The translations under genes and the position numbers were made by a program. The notes beneath the pieces were generated by a model, which saw only the letters and a program-made list of their open reading frames with translations, ran no database searches and had not been told where the DNA came from. 5,263 nucleotides of DNA from Acidimicrobiaceae bacterium (GTDB taxonomy: Bacteria > Actinomycetota > Acidimicrobiia > Acidimicrobiales > Ilumatobacteraceae): contig PMCN01000059.1 in the NCBI GenBank assembly GCA_003154135.1, positions 10,144 through 15,406 of the forward strand. Reading direction: 5' to 3'. Below are positions 1 to 5,263 of this stretch, one piece after another (positions within the stretch are counted from its first letter, which is position 1; each line of letters opens with the position of its first letter).

Positions 1-128
1 CCGGCGTTGCTCACCGCCGAGGCGAGACGGCTGCGGGCGATCCACCCCATCGGTGCCTGCACGATGGGGTAGCGCACGCCGAGCATCTCGGTGACTCGGC
101 TGACGACGGGGGCGGGGGCTTCGCTCAT
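1..128 (-). CDS. Nitronate monooxygenase (2-nitropropane dioxygenase) family flavoprotein, N-terminal fragment
   Basis: Only the first 42 codons are present; the gene runs off the left edge. It starts with ATG at 126-128. The fragment reads MSEAPAPVVSRVTEMLGVRY and continues with PIVQAPMGW at residues 21-29 and LASAVSNAG at about 35-43. This is the typical first strand and helix of the FMN-binding TIM barrel of the nitronate monooxygenase family ('P-I-V/I-Q-A-P-M-G ... L-A-x-A-V-S-N-A-G'). Known members oxidise alkyl nitronates, but close relatives include FabK-type enoyl-ACP reductases and NAD(P)H:quinone reductases, so the substrate cannot be settled from this piece. The catalytic histidine region lies outside the window. 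The gene follows the phosphatase gene on the same strand after a 34-bp gap with no clear Shine-Dalgarno sequence, so it is probably the last visible member of the same operon. The family call is fairly secure and the exact activity is open. Confidence 0.8.
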   Translation of the reverse strand, partial: MSEAPAPVVSRVTEMLGVRYPIVQAPMGWIARSRLASAVSNA

Positions 129-162
129 CCGGCGAACGTACCAAGCGCGCACACGGATGGGG
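129..162. other. 34-bp intergenic gap, the only non-coding DNA in the window
   Basis: This stretch separates the TAG stop of the phosphatase gene (163-165) from the ATG of the flavoprotein gene (126-128). I see no inverted repeat followed by a T-run, so no intrinsic terminator, and no convincing -10/-35 pair. Read on the minus strand, it also lacks a clear purine-rich ribosome binding site just before the ATG. Read-through transcription from the upstream genes is the simplest reading. Confidence 0.6.
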
Positions 163-843
163 CTAGGCGGGGCCGAGCACCGGGTCGTAGAGGTGGTGGC
201 AGTCGTTCGCCGCGACCACCGTGGTGCCGTTGGCGCCGATGCGCAGTTGCGTGATGCTGGTGTTCTCGACGGTGAGCCACAGCGACCTGTGGATGCCGAG
301 CACGTGTGCCACGTAGGCGCCGATGGAGCCGCCGTGCGCCACCACGGCGATGGTTTCGCCACCGTGGCGCGCGGCCAGGTCGTCGACCACCGCGGCCACA
401 CGGCGCCGGAACGCATCGTCGCCCTCGCCGCCCGGGATGCCGTCCCAGCGCCCGGTGCGGCTCCACGCCACCCAATCGGGGTCGGCCATGGCCGCCCTGC
501 GACGGAACTCGCCGTTGCCCCAGTCGCCGAGGCGCACCTCCTCGAGATCGGGGAACACCTGCACGTCGAGCCCGCGATGGGCAGCGAGCGGTGCGGCGGT
601 CTGCTGTGCGCGGGCCAGGTGCGAGCTGTAGACGGCGTGGATCGACTTCGGGGCCAGGCGGCGCGCCAATCGGTCGGCCTGCTCGACGCCCAGCACGTGC
701 AGCGGCGGATCGGCCGACTCGGCGGAGCCGGGCACCACGTCGGCCGACCGACCGTGGCGGATGAGCAGCACCTCGCACTCGCCCGGCTCGGGCGCGCGCA
801 GCGTGGGTTGGGGCACGGCCTGCGTGCTGTCGAGGTGGGTCAC
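163..843 (-). CDS. Histidine phosphatase superfamily protein (phosphoglycerate-mutase-like)
   Basis: A 226-residue cytoplasmic protein of the histidine phosphatase (branch 1) superfamily, whose members transfer phosphate through a phosphohistidine. The catalytic motif LIRHGRS is at 27-33 (R29, H30). YSSHLARAQQTA at 72-83 holds the usual second arginine (R78). LEEVRLGDW at 100-108 supplies the acidic residue (E102 is the candidate proton donor). VVAHGGSIG at 167-175 carries the second histidine (H170). All core residues are present, so the enzyme should be active. The substrate cannot be read: the superfamily includes cofactor-dependent mutases, alpha-ribazole phosphatase (CobC), sugar-phosphate phosphatases and others. 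About 22 residues without recognisable structure precede the first strand. The GTG start at 841-843 is chosen because it forms a GTGA overlap with the TGA of the upstream eamA gene. The frame stays open much further upstream, but only as antisense or out-of-frame sequence within eamA. No Shine-Dalgarno sequence is visible, which suits coupling to eamA translation. Confidence 0.9.
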   Translation of the reverse strand: MTHLDSTQAVPQPTLRAPEPGECEVLLIRHGRSADVVPGSAESADPPLHVLGVEQADRLARRLAPKSIHAVYSSHLARAQQTAAPLAAHRGLDVQVFPDLEEVRLGDWGNGEFRRRAAMADPDWVAWSRTGRWDGIPGGEGDDAFRRRVAAVVDDLAARHGGETIAVVAHGGSIGAYVAHVLGIHRSLWLTVENTSITQLRIGANGTTVVAANDCHHLYDPVLGPA

Positions 844-1736
844 GCCGCAACGGTAGTGGTGTCGCGCGCCGTGATCACCAGCCCGGCGAGCACCATCGTC
901 ACGCCCAGCCAGCCGGGCGCGGCGATTGCCTCGTGCACCACCGCAGCACCCAGCACGGCGGCCGTGATGGGTTCGAGCAACGTGAGCGTGATCACCGTCG
1001 GCGCCGGCAGGTGGCGCAACGCAAACCCGTACAGCGTGTACGCCCCGCCGACAGACACCACGCCCAGGTAGAGCGCGACCGCCGCCCCCCGCCCGCCGAG
1101 CACCCAGTGCGGAGAGTGCGCCAGCAACAGGGGAGCGAGCAGCACCGCCCCGCCGGTGAACACCGCGGCCATGCTGGCCGTGCTGTGCACGCCCTGGTCG
1201 ATCTGGTGCTTGCCGGCCGTGGCGAACACGGCCCATCCGAACCCCGCGGCGATGGCCAGCGCGATGCCCCACGGATCGACCGATGTGCTGCGGCCGACCA
1301 GCCCCAGCAGTGCCACGCCGGCGACGCTGACGGCGGTGCCCACCGACCACCGTCGACGGGGTGGGCGGCGAGTACGCACCGCTGTGATGAGCCCGCTGAG
1401 CACCGGGCCCGACCCGATGGTGGCCACCGTGCCCACCGCCACGCCTGTGCGATCGACGGCGAGGAAGTAGCCGAGCTGGAACACGGCCACGCCCGCCGCG
1501 CCGAGCACGGTGCTCGAGAGGTGCGGTCGTCGCCACGGGGCGGTAGCGCCCGCCCGATCGCCGCTCACCACCGATGCGAGCAGCAACGTCGCGCCGCCCA
1601 GCAGCAGTCGCACGCAGCCCACCGAGTACGCGTCGGCGCCGTGTGGCCGGTTCACGAGCACTGTGCCGGTGGTGCCGAACAGCGCGGCTGCGGCCAGGAT
1701 TGCTGCCACCGCGCGAGCGCGATGGCGGTCAGGCAC
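840..1736 (-). CDS. EamA/DMT-superfamily membrane transporter
   Basis: A 298-residue integral membrane protein with the length and internal duplication of the drug/metabolite transporter (EamA) family. Ten hydrophobic segments can be placed at roughly 9-28, 38-57, 74-94, 98-118, 131-148, 155-173, 187-206, 217-238, 246-266 and 273-290. The two EamA repeats are about 10-147 and 156-290. The second repeat ends with the family-typical block LEPITAAVLGAAVVHEA (254-270), in which an HE pair stands where many members have GE. Family members such as RhaT, YdcZ-like and EamA proteins export amino acids, cysteine pathway metabolites or other small molecules; the substrate here is unknown. The GTG start at 1734-1736 overlaps the end of livF by 8 bp (GTGCCTGA). 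I see no Shine-Dalgarno sequence, so reinitiation after livF is likely. An internal GTG at codon 10 is a possible later start. Lying directly behind a hydrophobic amino-acid importer, it could be the matching exporter; this is inference only. Confidence 0.9.
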   Translation of the reverse strand: MPDRHRARAVAAILAAAALFGTTGTVLVNRPHGADAYSVGCVRLLLGGATLLLASVVSGDRAGATAPWRRPHLSSTVLGAAGVAVFQLGYFLAVDRTGVAVGTVATIGSGPVLSGLITAVRTRRPPRRRWSVGTAVSVAGVALLGLVGRSTSVDPWGIALAIAAGFGWAVFATAGKHQIDQGVHSTASMAAVFTGGAVLLAPLLLAHSPHWVLGGRGAAVALYLGVVSVGGAYTLYGFALRHLPAPTVITLTLLEPITAAVLGAAVVHEAIAAPGWLGVTMVLAGLVITARDTTTVAA

Positions 1737-2442
1737 CGCCGAGGTACGCAGCTCGCACCGCGGGGTCGTCGAGCAGCTTGTGCGCCTCGTCGGTCTTGAC
1801 GATGAGGCCGGTCTCGAGCACGTAGGCGCGGTGGGCGCGGCGAAGTGCCTGAGCCGCGTTCTGCTCGACGAGCAGCACCGTGGTTCCCTGGTTGTTGATC
1901 TCGGTGATGATGTCGAAGATCTGCGTGATGAGCATCGGCGCGAGGCCCATCGACGGCTCGTCGAGCAGCAGCACCCGGGGGCGGCTCATCAGCGCGCGAC
2001 CGATCGTGAGCATCTGCTGCTCGCCACCCGACATCGACCCGCCCGCCTGGTTCTTGCGCTCGGCCAGACGCGGGAACAGCTCGAACACCCGGGCGAGGTC
2101 GGCCGCGCGGGCCGCGCTCTTGTCTTTGCGCGTCCAGCAACCCATGTCGAGGTTCTCGAGCACCGACATGCCGGGGAAGATGCCGCGGCCTTCCGGCGCC
2201 TGGCAGATGCCGAGCTCGGTGCGCTTGTGGGCCGGCATCTTGGTGATGTCCTTGCCATCGAAGAAGATGGCGCCCTTGGCGACGGGACGGATGCCCGACA
2301 CCGTCTTCAAGGTGGTGCTCTTGCCCGCGCCGTTGGCGCCGATGAGCGTGACCACCTCTCCCTCCTCGACGTGGAACGAGATGCCCTTGATGGCCTGGAT
2401 GCGGCCGTAGAACACCTCGAGGTTCCTCACCTCAAGCAACAT
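1729..2442 (-). CDS. livF: Branched-chain amino-acid type ABC transporter, ATP-binding protein LivF
   Basis: A 237-residue cytoplasmic ABC ATPase that pairs with LivG to power the LivHM channel. Walker A is GANGAGKST at 35-43. The Q-loop region ICQAPEGRGIFPGMSVLENL (79-98) contains the PEGR block characteristic of LivF. The ABC signature is SGGEQQ at 138-143. Walker B LLLDEP ends at D161-E162, followed by SMGLAP (164-169). The switch region reads TVLLVEQNAAQAL, with Gln where most ABC ATPases have the H-loop histidine; this replacement is normal for LivF. The C-terminus AYLGGA is also typical, and the length matches the roughly 237 residues of the E. coli protein. The ATG at 2440-2442 overlaps the end of livG by 11 bp and is preceded by GGGAGAG, so the start is well supported. 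LivF in place beside LivG, LivM and LivH identifies the transporter class. The transported compound may be Leu/Ile/Val or another amino acid, amide or acid handled by this family. Confidence 0.96.
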   Translation of the reverse strand: MLLEVRNLEVFYGRIQAIKGISFHVEEGEVVTLIGANGAGKSTTLKTVSGIRPVAKGAIFFDGKDITKMPAHKRTELGICQAPEGRGIFPGMSVLENLDMGCWTRKDKSAARAADLARVFELFPRLAERKNQAGGSMSGGEQQMLTIGRALMSRPRVLLLDEPSMGLAPMLITQIFDIITEINNQGTTVLLVEQNAAQALRRAHRAYVLETGLIVKTDEAHKLLDDPAVRAAYLGGA

Positions 2443-3208
2443 CGGGCTCTCCCAGGTAGGCGGCGATGACCGCCGAGTTGGCTCGCACCTCTGTGGGGCT
2501 GCCTTCGGCGATCTTCTTGCCGAAGTCGAGCACCACGATGCGGTCGGTGACCCCCATCACGAGGTTCATGTCGTGCTCGATGAGCAGCACCGTGTAGCCC
2601 TGGTCGCGGATGGTGCGGATGAGGCCCATCAGCTCCAGCTTCTCGGCCGGGTTGAAGCCGGCGGCAGGCTCGTCGAGGCACAGCAACGACGGCTGGGTGG
2701 CGAGCGCTCGCGAGATCTCGAGCCGGCGTTGATAGCCGTAGGGCAGGTTCTTCGCCGCGTCGTCGGCACGGTCGGCGATGCCCATGAAGGTGAGCAGCTC
2801 CATCGCGCGTGCTCGGAACTGCTTCTCCTCGCGTTGCTGCTTGGGGAGGTGGAGCATGGCCCCGACGACGCTCGTCTTGCTGTGTGCCTCGCAGCCGACG
2901 ATCACGTTCTCGAGCGCCGTCATCTCCGGGAAGAGGCGGATGTTCTGGAACGTTCGGGCGATGCCGAGGCGCGTGATCTTGTGGCGGTCGAGCTTCGCCA
3001 GCTTCGAGCCCTGGAAGCGCACTTCGCCGTGGGTGGCCTGGTAGACGCCGGTCATCACGTTGAAGCAGGTGGTCTTGCCCGCACCGTTGGGGCCGATCAG
3101 GCCGAGGATCTCGCCGGTCTGGATGTGGAAGCTGACGTCGTTGAGCGCGGTGAGGCCACCGAACTGCATCGTGACGTGATCGAGCTCAAGCAAGGGCTGT
3201 TCCGCCAT
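2432..3208 (-). CDS. livG: Branched-chain amino-acid type ABC transporter, ATP-binding protein LivG
   Basis: The second ATPase of the importer, 258 residues from the chosen start (E. coli LivG is about 255). Walker A is GPNGAGKTT at 39-47, the Q-loop is RTFQNIRLFPEMTALENV (85-102, Q88), and the signature is LPYGYQRRLEI at 155-165. The signature has Tyr at the position where LivG more often has Gln, but the rest is standard. Walker B is LLCLDEP with D179-E180, then AAGFNP. The H-loop is LLIEHDM with H212, so the expected catalytic residues are intact. The C-terminal AYLGE (before PDVA) is a LivG hallmark. An in-frame ATG lies 39 bp upstream at 3245-3247. The ATG at 3206-3208 is preferred because AAGGAGG sits 5 nt before it and the conserved domain begins immediately after (MAEQPLLELDHVTMQFGG). 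The longer form would add 13 residues, including SAKAIPTWKEAS, that are not expected in the family. The gene overlaps livM by 23 bp and livF by 11 bp. Confidence 0.95.
   Translation of the reverse strand: MAEQPLLELDHVTMQFGGLTALNDVSFHIQTGEILGLIGPNGAGKTTCFNVMTGVYQATHGEVRFQGSKLAKLDRHKITRLGIARTFQNIRLFPEMTALENVIVGCEAHSKTSVVGAMLHLPKQQREEKQFRARAMELLTFMGIADRADDAAKNLPYGYQRRLEISRALATQPSLLCLDEPAAGFNPAEKLELMGLIRTIRDQGYTVLLIEHDMNLVMGVTDRIVVLDFGKKIAEGSPTEVRANSAVIAAYLGEPDVA
2447..2453 (-). promoter_or_regulatory. Ribosome binding site of livF, inside the livG coding region
   Basis: On the minus strand, GGGAGAG lies 4 nt before the livF ATG at 2440-2442. It is embedded in the last codons of livG (those for Gly-Glu in AYLGEPDVA). 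Its position fixes the livF start and implies that livF ribosomes load on mRNA still being translated as livG, or reinitiate after it. Confidence 0.65.
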
Positions 3209-4496
3209 GGATGCCTCCTTCCAGGTCGGGATCGCCTTCGCGGACATCCTCGAACGGTGGTGGATCGAGCTGCGACTTCGCTCGCCGGCCGTGCTGCCGG
3301 CGCGGCCACAGGCCTTGCGGGCGGAAGATCATCATCGCCACCAGGGCCACGCCGAACCAGAGGTAGCGGCTCGTGTTGAGGAAGCGGAACCGCTCGGGCA
3401 GGTAGCTCACGACCACGGCGCCGAGCACCACGCCGGGCATGTTGCCGGCGCCACCGAGCACCACTGCGGCGAGGAAGAGGATGGACAGCTTGAGCATGAA
3501 GTTGTCGGGCAGGATGAACGCGGCCTTGGTGGCGTACAGCGAGCCGGCCAGTCCGCCGACGGCGGCGCCGATGGCGAACGCCCACAGCTTGAACTTGAAG
3601 GTGGGCACGCCCATCAACTCGGCGGCGTCCTCGTCCTCGCGGATGGCGGTCCAGGCGCGGCCCACTCGGCTGCGTTCGAGCCGGCGGAGGAAGAAGTAGA
3701 CGATGATGGCGATGGTGAGGCCGAGCCAGTAGTAGCTCTTGCTGTTCAGCGGACCGAAGTGGATGGGTCCGCCGTGCCACGGCGGCGGGATGTTGGGGAT
3801 GCCGGGCTCGGCGCCCAGCCAGTCGAAGCGCTGCGCCAGGAGGCGGATGATCTCGCCGAAGCCGAGGGTGACGATGGCCAGGTAGTCGCCGCGCAGACGC
3901 AACGTGGGAGCGCCCAGCAGCACGCCGGAGAGCATGGTGACCAGCACGGCGATGGGCATCGAGAGCAGCCACGGCAGGTTGCCGTGCTTGGAGCTGAGCA
4001 CGGCGACCGTGTAGGCGCCCACTGCGTAGAAGCCGACGTAACCGAGGTCGAGCATGCCGGCCATGCCGACGACGACGTTGAGGCCGAGGGCGACGATGAC
4101 GAAGATGATGACCGAGCCGGCGAGCAGCGTGGGGAAGTCGGTGCCCGGGGTGGTGATGAGCGGCGGCTTGAGCACCGGCAGGTAGTAGAGGAACGCGACG
4201 CCGATGATGGCGACCACGATGCGGACGATCTTCGGGAGCGCGTCCCAGCGCTGGCGAAGGGCATCGGTCGTCGATCGGTACCAGGCGACGAAGGCATCGA
4301 CCTTGCGGTCGCTCCAGTGGTCGATCGGGCCGTCGGGATTCGCCGGGAGCCGGTGCACGATGAACACGCCGAGCAAGGAGAGGAGCAGTCCGGCGAAGAA
4401 GCCGAGCTCGCGCGACAACTGCTTCTTGCGTGCCAGCGAGCGACCCCACAGGCCGAAGAACGGTGCGAGGACGAGTGCGATCCGGAGTGCGTTCAT
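3186..4496 (-). CDS. livM: Branched-chain amino-acid type ABC transporter, permease LivM
   Basis: A 436-residue inner-membrane permease that forms the translocation channel with LivH. The conserved permease domain (BPD_transp_2) covers about 122-395. It contains IFVIVALGLNVVVGMAGMLD (131-150), GYVGFYAVGAY (152-162), APTLRLRGDYLAIVTLGFGE (196-215), the ATPase-contacting loop GRAWTAIREDEDAAELMGVP (279-298), VLGGAGNMPGVVLGA (346-360) and the closing FRPQGLWP (391-398). Before this domain lie two extra hydrophobic stretches (about 3-18 and 31-48), a polar linker of about 40 residues (49-89, with DHWSDRKVDAFVAWYRSTTD) and a further helix (90-107). A hydrophilic, Pro/Asp/Glu/Arg-rich tail of 38 residues follows FRPQGLWP. 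Many LivM proteins are near 320-350 residues; E. coli LivM also has an N-terminal extension, so length alone is not abnormal. The ATG at 4494-4496 forms an ATGA overlap with the livH stop. The gene's end overlaps livG by 23 bp. Confidence 0.94.
   Translation of the reverse strand: MNALRIALVLAPFFGLWGRSLARKKQLSRELGFFAGLLLSLLGVFIVHRLPANPDGPIDHWSDRKVDAFVAWYRSTTDALRQRWDALPKIVRIVVAIIGVAFLYYLPVLKPPLITTPGTDFPTLLAGSVIIFVIVALGLNVVVGMAGMLDLGYVGFYAVGAYTVAVLSSKHGNLPWLLSMPIAVLVTMLSGVLLGAPTLRLRGDYLAIVTLGFGEIIRLLAQRFDWLGAEPGIPNIPPPWHGGPIHFGPLNSKSYYWLGLTIAIIVYFFLRRLERSRVGRAWTAIREDEDAAELMGVPTFKFKLWAFAIGAAVGGLAGSLYATKAAFILPDNFMLKLSILFLAAVVLGGAGNMPGVVLGAVVVSYLPERFRFLNTSRYLWFGVALVAMMIFRPQGLWPRRQHGRRAKSQLDPPPFEDVREGDPDLEGGIHGGTALA
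3214..3220 (-). promoter_or_regulatory. Strong ribosome binding site of livG, inside the livM coding region
   Basis: On the minus strand, AAGGAGG is followed by CATCC and then the ATG at 3206-3208. This is a near-perfect Shine-Dalgarno sequence at a 5-nt distance and the best one in the window. It decides between the two candidate livG starts in favour of the downstream one. It lies within the codons for the hydrophilic C-terminal tail of LivM. Confidence 0.8.
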
Positions 4497-5263
4497 GCCC
4501 GGGCCCTTCCCATCGACTCGCCGAGCAGGCCGGTGGGCCTGATCATCAGCACGAGCACCAGTACGACGAAGGCCGTCACGGTGCCCATCTTCTGGTTGTT
4601 GCCGAACAGGCTGGTGCCCCAGTTCTCGATGACGCCGAGCACGAGGCCGCCGAGCAGGGCGCCCTTGATGTTGCCGATTCCGCCGAGCACGGCTGCGGTG
4701 AAGGCCTTCACGCCGAGGTCGAAGCCCAGCGAGTAGCGAGCCGAGCCGTTGTAGATCTCGAAGAAGAACGCCGCGCCGCCGGCCATGAGGCCGCCGACGA
4801 GGAACGTGATGAGGATGATGAGGTCGACGTTGACGCCCATCAGTCGTGCAGTGTCCATGTCCTGGGAGACGGCGCGGATGCCGCGGCCGACCCTGCTGCG
4901 GTTGACGAACAGCACGAGGATGCCCATCATCACCAGCGAGCCGACGAACACGACGATGTAGTCGTTGCGCACATCGGCGCCGAAGATCGTGAACAGCTTC
5001 TTCTTCTGGAAGATGCGAGGCAGGGCGTAGTCGTCGGTGTGCTTGGGACCCCAGTGGCCCACCGCCTCCGACATGGCGAAGCTGGCGCCGATGGCCGAGA
5101 TGAGGAACACGAGGCGGGGCGCGTCGCGCTTGCGCAGGGGCCGGTAGGCCACGCGCTCGAGCAGCACGGCCACGATGGCGCCGGCAGCGAAGGAGAAGGC
5201 GAGCATCACGGCGAGGGTGCCGATGAGGTTCCAGCCGGTCTTGTACGGATCACCGCCGCCCGG
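4493..5263 (-). CDS. livH: Branched-chain amino-acid type ABC transporter, permease LivH (5' end missing)
   Basis: The frame is open to the right edge, giving 256 C-terminal residues from PGGGDPYKTG onward. The true start, by comparison with LivH proteins of about 290-308 residues, lies some 40-60 codons beyond the window. The apparent GTG/ATG at 5204-5209 is therefore internal and not the start. Visible family marks, counted from the first visible residue, are LLERVAYRPLRKRDAP (34-49), the ATPase-contacting loop NRSRVGRGIRAVSQDMDTAR LMGV (121-144), VKAFTAAVLGGIGNIKGALLGGLVLG (185-210) and the end block LMIRPTGLLG (239-248). At least six hydrophobic segments are visible. A charged stretch (about 74-101, including FQKKKL) separates two of them and is probably a loop. 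The N-terminal motif with INFAHG, typical of LivH, would be outside. The TGA at 4493-4495 overlaps the livM ATG by 4 bp. LivH opens the visible operon; the binding-protein gene livK is not seen. Confidence 0.94.
   Translation of the reverse strand, partial: PGGGDPYKTGWNLIGTLAVMLAFSFAAGAIVAVLLERVAYRPLRKRDAPRLVFLISAIGASFAMSEAVGHWGPKHTDDYALPRIFQKKKLFTIFGADVRNDYIVVFVGSLVMMGILVLFVNRSRVGRGIRAVSQDMDTARLMGVNVDLIILITFLVGGLMAGGAAFFFEIYNGSARYSLGFDLGVKAFTAAVLGGIGNIKGALLGGLVLGVIENWGTSLFGNNQKMGTVTAFVVLVLVLMIRPTGLLGESMGRARA
4505..4511 (-). promoter_or_regulatory. Possible ribosome binding site of livM, inside the livH end
   Basis: On the minus strand, GGGAAGG stands 8 nt before the livM ATG at 4494-4496, within the last codons of livH. 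It is only a moderate match to the Shine-Dalgarno consensus. The ATGA stop/start overlap would allow translational coupling even without it. Confidence 0.4.

Larger units (their letters stand above)
1..5263 (-). other. Probable single operon: livH-livM-livG-livF-eamA-phosphatase-flavoprotein
   Basis: Seven consecutive same-strand genes are joined by overlaps of 4, 23, 11, 8 and 4 bp and one 34-bp gap. No gap is large enough for an ordinary promoter, and no terminator-like hairpin is visible between genes. Transcription must enter from beyond the right edge unless a promoter is hidden within coding sequence. The last three genes either serve the importer's substrate or are simply co-expressed; the sequence alone cannot tell. 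The cluster continues beyond both edges. Confidence 0.75.

Noticed and set aside
844..1536. The upstream 231 codons of the frame that contains the phosphatase, which could suggest a fusion protein
   Set aside because: This part overlaps eamA in another frame, is Arg/Gly/His-rich without domain character, and the GTGA overlap at 840-843 gives a natural start for the phosphatase.
1781..1900. Gln in place of the H-loop histidine in LivF, which might signal an inactive ATPase
   Set aside because: LivF proteins normally read VEQN at this position, including in E. coli; LivG carries the histidine. It is a family trait.
91..2469. Several long plus-strand open frames (for example 91-1071, 933-1799, 1510-2469)
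   Set aside because: They run antisense to the phosphatase, eamA and livF genes, have low-complexity Arg/Ala/His-rich translations, lack ribosome binding sites and match no family I know.
1861..2594. Near-repeat of about 20 bp around 1861-1882 and 2573-2594 (CTCGAcGAGCAGCACCGTGg type)
   Set aside because: These encode the same switch-region motif (TVLLVEQ in LivF, TVLLIEH in LivG). They reflect the common origin of the two ATPases and are not a mobile or regulatory repeat.
4497..4506. Short GC palindrome GCCCGGGCCC before the livM start as a possible regulatory hairpin
   Set aside because: It is only about ten bases, lies in the coding end of livH in GC-rich DNA, and has no T-run or second arm that would make a terminator or operator convincing.
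3207..4736. A 509-codon open frame on the plus strand opposite livM, livG and livH
   Set aside because: It is fully antisense to well-identified transport genes. Its translation is dominated by Glu, Asp, Gly, Ala, Arg and His with no recognisable domain, as expected when codons rich in G/C at the third position are read on the other strand.

Overview
The window is GC-rich (estimated by eye, not counted), almost gene-solid bacterial DNA. Every supported gene lies on the minus strand, so transcription runs from high to low coordinates. GC-rich codon use, three-letter-tight gene packing and protein wording such as LivF 'ICQAPEGRGIFP' suggest a high-GC actinomycete-like bacterium, possibly of the Acidimicrobiia. 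That placement is inference and the sequence does not prove it.

Layout in transcriptional order (right to left): the 3' part of livH (permease, 4493 to right edge), livM (permease, 3186-4496), livG (ATPase, 2432-3208) and livF (ATPase, 1729-2442). These make up the membrane and ATPase parts of a branched-chain (hydrophobic) amino-acid type ABC importer. They are followed by an EamA/DMT-family ten-helix transporter (840-1736), a histidine-phosphatase (phosphoglycerate-mutase-like) protein (163-843) and the first 42 codons of a nitronate monooxygenase / 2-nitropropane dioxygenase family flavoprotein (left edge to 128). No substrate-binding protein (livK) is visible; if one is linked, it should lie outside the window, most likely to the right of livH.

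Six of the seven genes overlap their neighbour: 4 bp (H/M), 23 bp (M/G), 11 bp (G/F), 8 bp (F/eamA) and 4 bp (eamA/phosphatase). The only non-coding DNA is a 34-bp gap at 129-162. This packing points to one operon with translational coupling. LivH and LivM would form the channel, LivG and LivF would drive it with ATP, and an external binding protein would supply the substrate. The EamA protein may move a related metabolite, probably outward. The phosphatase and the flavoprotein have no evident biochemical link to the importer.

I found no RNA gene, mobile element, CRISPR array, phage gene or clearly novel system. The points worth a second look are modest: the unusual composition of the operon, an extended LivM, and how its tail overlaps the livG start signals.
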